NCBI RefSeq assembly: GCF_016785945.1
Contig: NZ_JAEMEF010000002.1
Span: 124,001 to 188,000 of the forward strand
Reading direction: 5' to 3'
From: Olleya sediminilitoris
GTDB taxonomy: Bacteria > Bacteroidota > Bacteroidia > Flavobacteriales > Flavobacteriaceae
Length of the DNA: 64,000 nucleotides
This document shows positions 43,966 to 52,000 of this stretch, piece by piece. A program made the translations under genes and the position numbers. Positions within the stretch are counted from its first letter, which is position 1, and each line of letters opens with the position of its first letter. The notes under the pieces are model-generated. The model saw only the letters and a program-made list of their open reading frames with translations, did not search any database and was not told the DNA's origin.

Positions 43966-43973
43966 TAAATTTG
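43966..43973 (+). promoter_or_regulatory. Promoter -7 box of the M48 protease gene
   Basis: TAAATTTG matches TAnnTTTG, 45 nt before the ATG at 44019. No clear -33 TTG is seen. Confidence 0.4.
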
Positions 43974-44018
43974 CCTAAGTTTTTGTAGCTTTATAGAAAG
44001 AAATAATTAAAAATAATC

Positions 44019-44849
44019 ATGAAATTAAAAAAATCCATAGTTGCAACATTAGTTTTACTTTTAGTAATGTCTTGTGCAACTAACCCATTTACAGGAAAAA
44101 AAACTTTAGCATTTGTATCTAATGCACAATTATTTCCTACAGCTTTTGCACAGTATAATCAGGTACTAACAGAAAGTAAAGTAGAAACAGGAACAACTCG
44201 TGCAGATATGATTAAACGTGTTGGACAACGTATTGCAGTTGCTGCAGAACGTTGGTTAAATGCCAATGGACAACAAGGTTACCTTAATGATTATAAATGG
44301 GAATATAACTTAATTGAAGAAGATGTTGTAAACGCATGGTGTATGCCTGGAGGAAAAATAGTGTTTTACACAGGTATTTTACCAGTAGCAGCTAACGAGA
44401 CTGCTGTTGCAGCAATTATGGGTCATGAAGTTGCACATGCTTTAGCTAACCATGGTCAACAACGTATGAGTGCTTCTTACATTCAGCAAGGTTTAGCTGT
44501 TGCAGGAAACATTGCCATTACAGATGATAACCAACGTAATGCTTTTAATCAATATTATGGAGTAGGATCTAATGTTTTAGGAATGTTACCATTTAGTAGA
44601 AGTCATGAAACGGAAGCAGATCGTATTGGTTTAATATTAACAGCAATAGCAGGATACAATCCAGATGAAGCTGCAAACTTATGGAGACGTATGGCTCAAG
44701 CTAGTGGTGGATCTGCACCACCAGAGTTTTTAAGTACGCATCCAGCTAACCAAACACGTATAGATAACTTAACTGCATTGTCACCTACAGCTAAAGCAGA
44801 AGCTAAAAAGTTTGGTGTCTCTAGCTTTAGACCTTTAGGTCAATATTAA
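44019..44849 (+). CDS. M48 family metallopeptidase, lipoprotein (LoiP/BepA-like)
   Basis: A 276-residue zinc protease anchored as a lipoprotein (lipobox LVMSC, lipidated Cys19). The catalytic HEXXH motif is HEVAH, followed by the third ligand in SHETEADRIG. The GGKIVFYTGIL strand and the C-terminal FLSTHPANQTRI are family features. M48 lipoproteins of this type check and degrade misfolded outer-membrane proteins. Single gene, followed by a strong terminator. Confidence 0.9.
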   Translation: MKLKKSIVATLVLLLVMSCATNPFTGKKTLAFVSNAQLFPTAFAQYNQVLTESKVETGTTRADMIKRVGQRIAVAAERWLNANGQQGYLNDYKWEYNLIEEDVVNAWCMPGGKIVFYTGILPVAANETAVAAIMGHEVAHALANHGQQRMSASYIQQGLAVAGNIAITDDNQRNAFNQYYGVGSNVLGMLPFSRSHETEADRIGLILTAIAGYNPDEAANLWRRMAQASGGSAPPEFLSTHPANQTRIDNLTALSPTAKAEAKKFGVSSFRPLGQY

Positions 44850-44879
44850 GTTAGTATTAATAATATTAAATTACTTTAC

Positions 44880-44918
44880 AAGCTGTTCTTGATATCAAGA
44901 GCAGCTTTTGTATTTTTA
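44880..44918 (+). terminator. Terminator after the M48 protease gene
   Basis: AAGCTGTTCTTGAT and ATCAAGAGCAGCTT form a 14-bp stem (one G-T pair), followed by TTGTATTTTT. Confidence 0.75.
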
Positions 44919-44940
44919 GGCACTAACTAATCAAAATTAA

Positions 44941-46242
44941 ATGGAACATCTTAAAAAAGGAAGTAAAAAGTTATTGAATGCTTGGGCATTTTATGATTGG
45001 GCAAATTCAGTATATACCTTAACTATAGCATCGTCAATATTTCCTTTGTTTTATGGAACTTTATTTACCTCTGAAGATGAAACAATAGCTGCTTTTGGAT
45101 TTGTAATGAAGCCAACAGTGTTAATTTCAATTATTACAGCTTTTACTTTTTTAGTCGTAACTTTTACATCACCAATTTTATCTGGTATTGCAGATTATGT
45201 AGGGAATAAAAAAAACTTTATGAAGTTTTTTTGTTACTTAGGTAGTTTTGGTTGTATTGGACTGTACTGGTTTTCAAAAGAAAGTATTTATGTTAGTTTA
45301 TTATTCTATTTCATGGGACTGTTAGGGTATTGGGGAAGTTTAGTATTCTATAATTCCTATTTACCAGATATAGCTTTTGATGATCAACAAGATCAAATTA
45401 GTGCCAAAGGATTTTCTTTAGGTTACATTGGTAGTGTTATATTACTTGTGGCTAATTTAGGGATGGTTATGACTCAAGAAACTGGAGCCGAAAAAGTTGA
45501 AATGATGAGGTATTCTTTTATAACCGTTGGTATTTGGTGGTTAGTATTTAGTCAATACACTTTTTATGTATTACCAAAAGGAGTTTCTCAAGGACATAAA
45601 GTAACAAAAGACGTATTATTTAATGGATTTAAAGAGTTGAAAATGGTTTGGTTTCAACTGAAACAAAATTTAAGATTAAAACGCTATTTATATGCCTTTT
45701 TCGTGTTTAGCATGGCTGTGCAAACTATAATGTTAATGGCAGTTTATTTTGGTGAAAAAGAAATTGCATGGTTAGATGATGCCCAAAAAACACAAGGTTT
45801 GATTGTAAGTATATTAGTCATTCAACTTGTGGCAATATTAGGAGCTGTTTTAACCTCTAAAGCATCGGCTAAATATGGTAATATTAAAACATTAATTGTT
45901 GTTAATATCATATGGATGCTATTATGTTTTTACGCCTATTTTATGATTACACCTGTTCAGTTTTATATAGCAGCAGGATTTGTAGGTTTAGTTATGGGAG
46001 GTGTCCAAAGTTTAGCAAGGTCTACTTATTCAAAATTTTTACCAGATAATACTGAAGATACAACATCATATTTTAGCTTTTTTGATGTAGCAGAAAAAAT
46101 AGGTATTGTTATAGGTATGACTGTTTTTGCTGTTGTAGACCAAATTAGTACGATGCGAAATGCAATTTTGTTTTTATTTATCTTTTTTTTAATTGGAATT
46201 GTATTGCTTTTTAGAGTACCAAAACACGGAGAATTAAATTAA
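44941..46242 (+). CDS. MFS transporter, UMF1/Atg22-like
   Basis: A 433-residue membrane protein with 12 hydrophobic helices. LLNAWAFYDWANSVYTLTI at the N-terminus is the typical signature of the Atg22/UMF1-like branch of the major facilitator family, and ARSTYSKFLPDNTEDTTSYFSFFDVAEK is the conserved loop between helices 10 and 11. Members are thought to export amino acids or other small solutes; the substrate here is unknown. It is followed 34 nt later by a lipoprotein gene on the same strand. Confidence 0.87.
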   Translation: MEHLKKGSKKLLNAWAFYDWANSVYTLTIASSIFPLFYGTLFTSEDETIAAFGFVMKPTVLISIITAFTFLVVTFTSPILSGIADYVGNKKNFMKFFCYLGSFGCIGLYWFSKESIYVSLLFYFMGLLGYWGSLVFYNSYLPDIAFDDQQDQISAKGFSLGYIGSVILLVANLGMVMTQETGAEKVEMMRYSFITVGIWWLVFSQYTFYVLPKGVSQGHKVTKDVLFNGFKELKMVWFQLKQNLRLKRYLYAFFVFSMAVQTIMLMAVYFGEKEIAWLDDAQKTQGLIVSILVIQLVAILGAVLTSKASAKYGNIKTLIVVNIIWMLLCFYAYFMITPVQFYIAAGFVGLVMGGVQSLARSTYSKFLPDNTEDTTSYFSFFDVAEKIGIVIGMTVFAVVDQISTMRNAILFLFIFFLIGIVLLFRVPKHGELN

Positions 46243-46276
46243 TTATCTTAAGTTTAATGTCTAAAACTTATAAAAC

Positions 46277-47089
46277 ATGAAAAAAACTTTATCGCTATTA
46301 TCCTTATTATTAATTGTATTTAGTTGTGAAAACGAAGCGTTAGAAGGTTTTGACCTTGAGTCAAACAGTGATTCACCATTTGAGAATAACGATGTTATTG
46401 GAGAATCTGGAGGTGAGTCTACAGGTGACTATTGGCCAATGGCTACAGGAAATAAATGGACTTATGATAATTATATTGATGGACAACAAGAAGACGACGG
46501 TATTATGGAAATTTCTTTACAAGAAGATTATTTAGGTTTTCCTTCTTATTTATATAGTTCTTTTTTGCCAAGTTCAACTAGTACAGATGGCTCTGTAACA
46601 GGAGATGTAGAGATCAATGCTTATTCTAGTAAAAATGGAGGGGATTATCACATTAGTGTAGCTAGTACTTCTTTTGAAGTTAGTGGTGTTTATCAAATTT
46701 CTCAATCGTCTTACAGTTTTGTAATGTTAAAGGACTATTTAGAAGTTGGAGAGACATGGACCAGTAATTACAGTATAACGACTTCTACAGAAGTATTAAT
46801 GGATGGTTTACCTGATGTCCCAGACACTAACATGAATGTAACTTACAATAACGAAATTATGGAAAAAGGTATAAGCGTTGAGGTTAATGGTACTACTTAT
46901 AGTCCAGTAATTAAAGTTAAAGCAAACTCTACATACCAAGTAGCTGGATTACCAGATAGTTCAGCTGAATACTTTTATTATTTTGCAGAAGATGTAGGTC
47001 TTATTAAATACGAAGGAAGTGTTTACGATGGTGATGATAGTATTACAACTTCTATTTTAGCAGAACTAAACGAAGTTATTTTAAACTAA
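46277..47089 (+). CDS. Lipoprotein of unknown function
   Basis: A 270-residue lipoprotein. The lipobox is LIVFSC, with the lipidated Cys at residue 17. An acidic Ser-rich linker (20-55) leads to YWPMATGNKWTYDNY, a motif seen in many Bacteroidota lipoproteins of unknown role, and then to a beta-rich domain. No catalytic pattern is visible. It lies 34 nt after the MFS gene and before a strong terminator, so the two genes may be co-transcribed. Confidence 0.78.
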   Translation: MKKTLSLLSLLLIVFSCENEALEGFDLESNSDSPFENNDVIGESGGESTGDYWPMATGNKWTYDNYIDGQQEDDGIMEISLQEDYLGFPSYLYSSFLPSSTSTDGSVTGDVEINAYSSKNGGDYHISVASTSFEVSGVYQISQSSYSFVMLKDYLEVGETWTSNYSITTSTEVLMDGLPDVPDTNMNVTYNNEIMEKGISVEVNGTTYSPVIKVKANSTYQVAGLPDSSAEYFYYFAEDVGLIKYEGSVYDGDDSITTSILAELNEVILN

Positions 47090-47104
47090 AATAGTATAAT
47101 TAGA

Positions 47105-47141
47105 AAAAAGAAAGCCACTATTTAATAGTGGCTTTCTTTTT
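47105..47141. terminator. Bidirectional terminator, lipoprotein / speE operon
   Basis: AAAAAGAAAGCCACTA, loop TTTAA, TAGTGGCTTTCTTTTT. A 16-bp stem with A/T runs, located between convergent genes. Confidence 0.85.
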
Positions 47142-47157
47142 GTAATAATATTGGTAT

Positions 47158-48699
47158 TTAGTATAAATTCCAATTCCCTTCTTTATAGTAAGTATATAAT
47201 TTAGGATTAAAAATAGTGTTTATTTTAATGTTTGTTGTATCTGACAAAGGTTTACCAAATGAAGTTAGTAAGTTTATAGATTTATTATTTAACCATTTTA
47301 AAGAGTCAATTTTAGATACATCTATATTTTGTATTTGTTGGCTAGAAATCTTTTGTTTACCACCTATAATCCAACCCCATTCTCCAAGAGTTAAAATTTG
47401 ATTGTGCAAAGGTATAGTATTAAAATTAGCTGCTTGCATAGTTTTTTCAATACAATAAAAAGCTTTAGTTGCATAGTATGGACTGCCACTTTGAGTAATC
47501 ATTATTCCATTTTTGGTTAATCTTTGACTGCATAAAAGATAAAACTCTTTGGTGTATAGTTTATTTAGATCAACATTATTAGGGTCAGGAAGATCAACAA
47601 AAATCACATCATAATCAATTGTTTTGTTTTCTAAAAAAGTAAAAGCATCTGCAGCAATTGTTTTTATTTTAGAGTTGTTTAAAGCGTTGTTGTTTATTGA
47701 TTTAAAGGTTTTGTTGTTTTTCCCTAAATCCAACATAACTGGATCTAAATCTACTAAAGTTATTGTTTCAATATTATCATATTTTAAAACCTCTCTAGCT
47801 AAACAGCCATCTCCACCACCTAAAATTAAAATATTATTTTTTTTTTCAGCTAGATTCATAGTCACGTGAGCCATAGGTTCATGATACATAAATTCGTCAA
47901 AAGAAGATAATTGCTGATTACCATTTATGTATAAGGAGTGCCATTCTTTCCATTTAGTAATTACAATTTTTTGGTATTTTGTTTGTTGGCTAAAAACAAT
48001 TTTATCCTTGTATTTTGCTTGTTCTCCATATTGTATAATAGGATTAGCAAAATAGATACCTAAAGCAATACAGCTTGTAACAACTATGTATGCTAAGATT
48101 AAGGTTTTTTTTATTTTAGTTGAAAAAGTATCTTTTAAAACTACAAATAGCCAAAATGATACACTTAGGTTTAGAAAACCTAAAATAAAAGGAGTGTAAG
48201 TTAAACCTAAGTAGGGTAGACCTACAAAAGCAAAAAACAAGCCTCCAATTAAACTTCCAAAATAGTCTTTTTCTAAAATATTAGAGATGTTAAGACGAAG
48301 CTCTTCGTAATCATCATTGATACGAGTAGCAAGAGGTATTTCTAAACCAATTAACAATCCAATAAGTATGGAAAACATATATATTATCAACCATGAAAAA
48401 TCTGTATAACCATAAATTAAATAACAAATTATAGCTGAAAAAGATATAAATACAGATAATATCAGTTCAGTAATTACAAACGATAAGACGACATTACCAG
48501 TAAATAGTCTAGATAGTCGACTACCTAAGCCCATTGCAAATAACATAATTGAAACAATTAAAGTAAATTGCAATATTGCGTTACCAATAAAGTATGATGC
48601 TAAAGTAGATAGTATATATTCTGCGACAATACCACTTAATCCTGTTGCAAATAATGCAATTTTTAATGCAAATGATTTTTGCTTTTTTGTGTATCCCAA
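47158..48699 (-). CDS. Spermidine synthase with N-terminal membrane domain
   Basis: A 513-residue protein: seven hydrophobic helices (residues 10-215) fused to a spermidine synthase (SpeE) domain. The aminopropyltransferase motifs are DEFMYHEPMAHV, LILGGGDGCLAREVLKY (decarboxylated-SAM site), LVDLDPVMLDL, the catalytic Asp segment DLPDPNN and QSGSPYY. It transfers aminopropyl from decarboxylated SAM (made by SpeD) to putrescine or another amine, here at the membrane. It is the last gene of the speD operon and ends at the shared terminator. The membrane half might transport or sense polyamines. Confidence 0.88.
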   Translation of the reverse strand: MGYTKKQKSFALKIALFATGLSGIVAEYILSTLASYFIGNAILQFTLIVSIMLFAMGLGSRLSRLFTGNVVLSFVITELILSVFISFSAIICYLIYGYTDFSWLIIYMFSILIGLLIGLEIPLATRINDDYEELRLNISNILEKDYFGSLIGGLFFAFVGLPYLGLTYTPFILGFLNLSVSFWLFVVLKDTFSTKIKKTLILAYIVVTSCIALGIYFANPIIQYGEQAKYKDKIVFSQQTKYQKIVITKWKEWHSLYINGNQQLSSFDEFMYHEPMAHVTMNLAEKKNNILILGGGDGCLAREVLKYDNIETITLVDLDPVMLDLGKNNKTFKSINNNALNNSKIKTIAADAFTFLENKTIDYDVIFVDLPDPNNVDLNKLYTKEFYLLCSQRLTKNGIMITQSGSPYYATKAFYCIEKTMQAANFNTIPLHNQILTLGEWGWIIGGKQKISSQQIQNIDVSKIDSLKWLNNKSINLLTSFGKPLSDTTNIKINTIFNPKLYTYYKEGNWNLY

Positions 48700-48704
48700 A
48701 ATAT

Positions 48705-49472
48705 CTATTTTCCTATTCCTCCTGATCTAGATCGTGTACTTGATCCTGATTTATATCTAGAAGAGCTTCTACTTGTTCTTTTTTCAAGATTATTCCAACT
48801 GGTAGAGTTTTGACTTTTTCTTGTAAAAAATGAAGGTCTTGATTTTTTTTGATAACTACTTCTAGTACCATGAGTATAAGTATTATTGTTATTTTGCCCA
48901 TAATAACTTCTTCCAGTGGTATTATACGTTCTGTAATTATTATAATCATTTCTAAAAAAACTTCTTCTTGAGCCTAACCATAACCAGAAGAAAGGACTAG
49001 TAGAATGAGTTCTCCAGCGTCCATGAGAGGATGTACCATGAGATTTAGTACTTGTACTGTCTGTAGAAGTTTCTTCCCATTCACCATGTGCACTATTACC
49101 AATTGCCCAACCATAACCAACAGGTTGTGCTAAAGTAGAAACTTTACCATTATGTCTTGATAAAATTTCCATACCTAAATCATTTTTATGGTTTAAAAAA
49201 AAGCTTTGATTAACAACCGACCAATCTTTGTCTGTGCTATGTAGAGAATCGTTTTTTAACTCTAATACTTTGTATTTATGTTTATGTACTATTAAATTTT
49301 CTGTTTCATCAATCTTCATATCGTCTAAAACAATAGAAAAATCATTACTAGCTATATTTTTTAATATAGCTTGAGAAGGCTCAATAGTAATCGTCTTAAC
49401 TTCTTTATCAGAAGAACCACAAGATAAAAATAAGATGCTAATTATAGTTGTATATAGAATGTGTTTGGTCAT
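48705..49472 (-). CDS. Lipoprotein with Arg/Ser/Tyr-rich tail (possible DUF4247-like)
   Basis: A 255-residue lipoprotein: lipobox ILFLSC with lipidated Cys18, a beta-rich domain (30-135) and a low-complexity tail from about residue 140 (Ser/Thr/His, then Arg/Ser/Tyr/Asn, ending SGSSTRSRSGGIGK). The tail is strongly basic and looks disordered. Gene order (DUF4178, ion channel, SpeD/SpeE) resembles loci that carry a DUF4247 lipoprotein in Gram-positive bacteria, but the match to that family was not established. It starts 1 nt after the DUF4178 gene and ends 5 nt before speE. Confidence 0.72.
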   Translation of the reverse strand: MTKHILYTTIISILFLSCGSSDKEVKTITIEPSQAILKNIASNDFSIVLDDMKIDETENLIVHKHKYKVLELKNDSLHSTDKDWSVVNQSFFLNHKNDLGMEILSRHNGKVSTLAQPVGYGWAIGNSAHGEWEETSTDSTSTKSHGTSSHGRWRTHSTSPFFWLWLGSRRSFFRNDYNNYRTYNTTGRSYYGQNNNNTYTHGTRSSYQKKSRPSFFTRKSQNSTSWNNLEKRTSRSSSRYKSGSSTRSRSGGIGK

Positions 49473-49473
49473 T

Positions 49474-49953
49474 TTATAAAGTATTTATGTTGGTTATTTT
49501 TTTTGGTTTTATTTCTTCTCCAATAAAGCTTTCGATGCTGCCATCATCCCATTTTTCGACTGAAATGCAATTATCTTTTAAGTAAAACTGATAACTTATA
49601 AGGTTTTCTGTACTTGTAAAAGTAGTCATATTTCTATAAGATCCTGAAAATGTTTCTTCTAAATTATATTTCTTATTCTCAAATATCAAATAGCCATCTT
49701 CAATGATTAAATCTAAATTTATATTATTTAAAGTTAAAGCTTCACTGTATATGACTTCAAATTTCCCTTTGTAAAATTCTACTTCTAAAAATGCTTTTTT
49801 ATCAGTATTTTCAATTGTATATTCAACACTCATGTTGCCTGTGTTCCAGCTATATTCAGCAATTTCAGTAATAGTCCATTTTTGTTTAAATAGTTTAAAT
49901 GTAAAGCCAACTTTAAGCTTATTTAATGGATATTTTGATTTGTTTTCAAACAT
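49474..49953 (-). CDS. DUF4178 domain-containing protein
   Basis: A 159-residue beta-rich protein without signal peptide or membrane helix. It has the pattern of DUF4178: LKVGFTFKLFKQKWTITEIAEYSW at the start, then EYTIENTDKKAFLEVEF and a C-terminal YQFYLKDNCISVEKWDDGSIESFIG strand set. DUF4178 is recurrently found next to DUF350, spermidine synthase and ion channels, so it is thought to act in a polyamine-linked membrane process. It overlaps the channel gene by one base (stop/start), so it is translationally coupled. Confidence 0.78.
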   Translation of the reverse strand: MFENKSKYPLNKLKVGFTFKLFKQKWTITEIAEYSWNTGNMSVEYTIENTDKKAFLEVEFYKGKFEVIYSEALTLNNINLDLIIEDGYLIFENKKYNLEETFSGSYRNMTTFTSTENLISYQFYLKDNCISVEKWDDGSIESFIGEEIKPKKITNINTL

Positions 49954-50753
49954 TATTCGATAATTTCTTTGTTACAATGTGGACAAAAACATTGTTGTGA
50001 TTTCTTTAGATTTCTTATTTCTTCAATATAAGCAGAACTAATTATACCAGTAGGTAAAGCAACAAAACCAATACCTAATAAGGCTATAACAGCACTCATT
50101 ACTTTACCTAAACCTGTTATTGGGTAAATATCACCATAACCTACAGTTGTAAGCGTTGCAACTGCCCACCAAAGTGCTTGGCCAATGTTTTCAAAAGCTT
50201 CAGGTTGCGCTTTATTTTCAATGTAAAACATTAATGTAGATGCTATTATTAAAAGTATAAAAACTAAAATTGCTGAAACCAAAATTTCGTTTTTTGTCTT
50301 AACAATAACAGAACGTATAACTGCTAAACTTTTAAAATTACGATTTAATTTTAAAACTCTAAGTAGCCTAAATAAACGTAACAATCTAATAATTCTTAAA
50401 TCTAAAGTGACAATAAAAGGAAGGTAAAAAGGCAAGATAGAGGCTAAGTCTACAATACCCATAAATGAAAATATGTATTTTAATCTAGCTTTTGTAGGTG
50501 ATAATTTTGGGTAGATTAAATCTGAAACCCAAATACGAATTATATATTCAGTTGAAAATATTATAATTGAAAAGAGCTCAATAAAAGTGAATACAAATTT
50601 ATATTTAGTATAAATTGATTGATACGATTCTAGTATGATTGCTAGAACATTAATTAAAATTAAAACAGAAATAAAATACTCTAAAAAAGCTTCACCTTTT
50701 GCATTTCCCTTCTCGTCGTCAAAATAATTAGCTATTGTTTTTTTTAAACTCAT
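49953..50753 (-). CDS. Voltage-gated-type potassium channel subunit
   Basis: A 266-residue six-helix ion channel. The S4 voltage sensor LDLRIIRLLRLFRLLRVLKLNR (118-138, split here as motif) has Arg every third residue, the pore loop carries the K+ selectivity filter TVGYGD (203-208), and S6 follows (GIGFVALPTGIISSAYIEE). The C-terminus ends with CFCPHC (Cys255, 257, 260), a likely half zinc ribbon. It is the second gene of the operon, 2 nt after speD. Polyamines are known blockers of K+ channels in other systems, so pairing with polyamine synthesis is suggestive. Confidence 0.88.
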   Translation of the reverse strand: MSLKKTIANYFDDEKGNAKGEAFLEYFISVLILINVLAIILESYQSIYTKYKFVFTFIELFSIIIFSTEYIIRIWVSDLIYPKLSPTKARLKYIFSFMGIVDLASILPFYLPFIVTLDLRIIRLLRLFRLLRVLKLNRNFKSLAVIRSVIVKTKNEILVSAILVFILLIIASTLMFYIENKAQPEAFENIGQALWWAVATLTTVGYGDIYPITGLGKVMSAVIALLGIGFVALPTGIISSAYIEEIRNLKKSQQCFCPHCNKEIIE

Positions 50754-50755
50754 AG

Positions 50756-51118
50756 TTATATCATTTTGGTTAGAAAACCTCTTTGTGAAAATTGTTGTTC
50801 TATTTTATTAGATTTAAATTGTTTTTGAATCCATAAAATACCTTCTTCTAAATCGTTAAAAGTACTACAGGTAAAAAAATCTAGAGCCACATAGTTGTGT
50901 TCAGGCCAAGTGTGTATGGCAATATGACTTTCTTTAATAACAATGACACCACTTATACCAATTGGAGAAAACTGATGAATTGTTGTATTAACAATGTTTA
51001 ACTGCATTAATTTAGCAGCTTTTTCTAATATGTCAGTAATTGCAGAAACAGAATTAATGATGTCATGGTTACAATTATAAAAATCTACAGTGGTTTGATA
51101 TCCTAAGCTTTTTTGCAT
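50756..51118 (-). CDS. speD: S-adenosylmethionine decarboxylase proenzyme
   Basis: A 120-residue class 1B SAM decarboxylase proenzyme. The self-cleavage site lies in KESHIAIHTWPE (cut between Glu63 and Ser64, which becomes the pyruvoyl group), with His69 and Cys84 in FFTC as the catalytic residues. It supplies decarboxylated SAM for the spermidine synthase at the end of the operon. First gene of the five-gene operon; a -7 box lies only 4 nt before its ATG and a perfect dyad abuts that box. Confidence 0.9.
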   Translation of the reverse strand: MQKSLGYQTTVDFYNCNHDIINSVSAITDILEKAAKLMQLNIVNTTIHQFSPIGISGVIVIKESHIAIHTWPEHNYVALDFFTCSTFNDLEEGILWIQKQFKSNKIEQQFSQRGFLTKMI

Positions 51119-51122
51119 AGCT

Positions 51123-51149
51123 CAAATATAATATTCCTGTAGGAATATT
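51123..51149 (-). promoter_or_regulatory. Promoter and candidate operator of the speD operon
   Basis: Minus-strand -7 box TATATTTG (51130-51123), 4 nt before the ATG, gives a leaderless-type transcript. A perfect inverted repeat AATATTCCT-GT-AGGAATATT (51130-51149) covers the space between the -7 box and the expected -33 element, where a bound dimeric regulator would block RNA polymerase. Confidence 0.55.
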
Positions 51150-51183
51150 TTTAAATCATAAAAAAAGATTTACCAATAAAATA

Positions 51184-51218
51184 AAAAGCCATTACTTGTT
51201 TGATAAATAATGGCTTTT
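51184..51218 (-). terminator. Terminator of the ECF sigma operon
   Basis: AAAAGCCATTA, 13-nt loop, TAATGGCTTTT; on the minus strand the stem is followed by T-rich sequence. It lies 21 nt beyond the stop of the DUF2807 gene and before the speD promoter. Confidence 0.65.
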
Positions 51219-51238
51219 AAAACTTATGTTAAGGGACT

Positions 51239-51973
51239 CTAATTGCTAATGTCTCCAGATCCAGTGACTTTCTTGTCAACATTTGAAGGATTACCTTTAT
51301 AATGTATATCTCCAGAACCTGTTACTTTAGCTTTTAAACTATTATTGCTGTATACTTTTATACCTCCAGAACCTGTTACTTTTGCTTCAGTATTATCGGA
51401 TTGTAATTTTTCTCCATGAAAATCTCCAGAACCTGTAACACTAGCGTTTAAGTTTTTAGTGTTTCCTGTTAATGTTAGATCTCCAGAACCTGTTACAGAA
51501 CCTTCAACTGATGAGGATTGTACATCTAAAGTGACGTCTCCAGAACCTGATACTCTTGCTTCAAAGTTTTTGGAGTTAATGGTTGTATTAGAAGTAACAT
51601 CTCCAGAACCTGATAATGTTACTTTGTCAATATCTTCAAACGGAACAGTTATTTTAATGGTTTTATTTCCGCTTGGTTTTAAGTTTATATTGTTTTCAAT
51701 TTTAATTATTAAGCTGTTAGATTTAACTTCAGTTGTAATATAGTTTAATAAGTTTTCTTCTCCTTCTAAAATAATAGTACCTTCTGTACCAGAGACTAAT
51801 TCAAAATCCATCCAACCTGCTAATTTAATGGCATCATAATCTGATGTAGATCTTTTTATTGTGGTGTAATTTCCGTTACCTTTTATTTTTTTTCCGTTTC
51901 CCCATTGTGCGTTACAAGAGGTTAAGCTCATTACAGTTAAGGCTAAGACTAGTGTTGTTTTTAATAGTTTCAT
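51239..51973 (-). CDS. Exported GIN-domain (DUF2807) protein with GSGD repeats
   Basis: A 244-residue exported lipoprotein-like protein: the signal peptide ends in SLTSC (lipobox), followed by a DUF2807 head domain (about 40-125) and a C-terminal series of the motif GSGD (VTGSGDLTL, VTGSGDFHG, VTGSGGIKV, VTGSGDIHY) spaced 18-21 residues. This fits a right-handed beta-helix with Gly-rich turns. Such proteins are putative auto-transporter-like adhesins or envelope sensors. It is the last gene of the ECF sigma operon, so it is probably made under envelope stress. Confidence 0.8.
   Translation of the reverse strand: MKLLKTTLVLALTVMSLTSCNAQWGNGKKIKGNGNYTTIKRSTSDYDAIKLAGWMDFELVSGTEGTIILEGEENLLNYITTEVKSNSLIIKIENNINLKPSGNKTIKITVPFEDIDKVTLSGSGDVTSNTTINSKNFEARVSGSGDVTLDVQSSSVEGSVTGSGDLTLTGNTKNLNASVTGSGDFHGEKLQSDNTEAKVTGSGGIKVYSNNSLKAKVTGSGDIHYKGNPSNVDKKVTGSGDISN
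51252..51620. repeat. Seven in-frame DNA repeats in the DUF2807 gene
   Basis: The core TCTCCAGAACCTG(T/A)TAC recurs at 51252, 51309, 51363, 51423, 51480, 51537 and 51600. Spacings are 57, 54, 60, 57, 57 and 63 nt, all multiples of three. The repeats encode the GSGD turns of the protein; high DNA identity suggests recent unit duplication or gene conversion. Confidence 0.75.
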
Positions 51974-52000
51974 GATGATTGATTATTTATTGTTAATTGA

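Noticed and set aside
51252-51620. Regular repeats that might be a CRISPR-like array
   Set aside because: Spacings are all multiples of three, copies lie inside an intact coding frame and encode protein turns.
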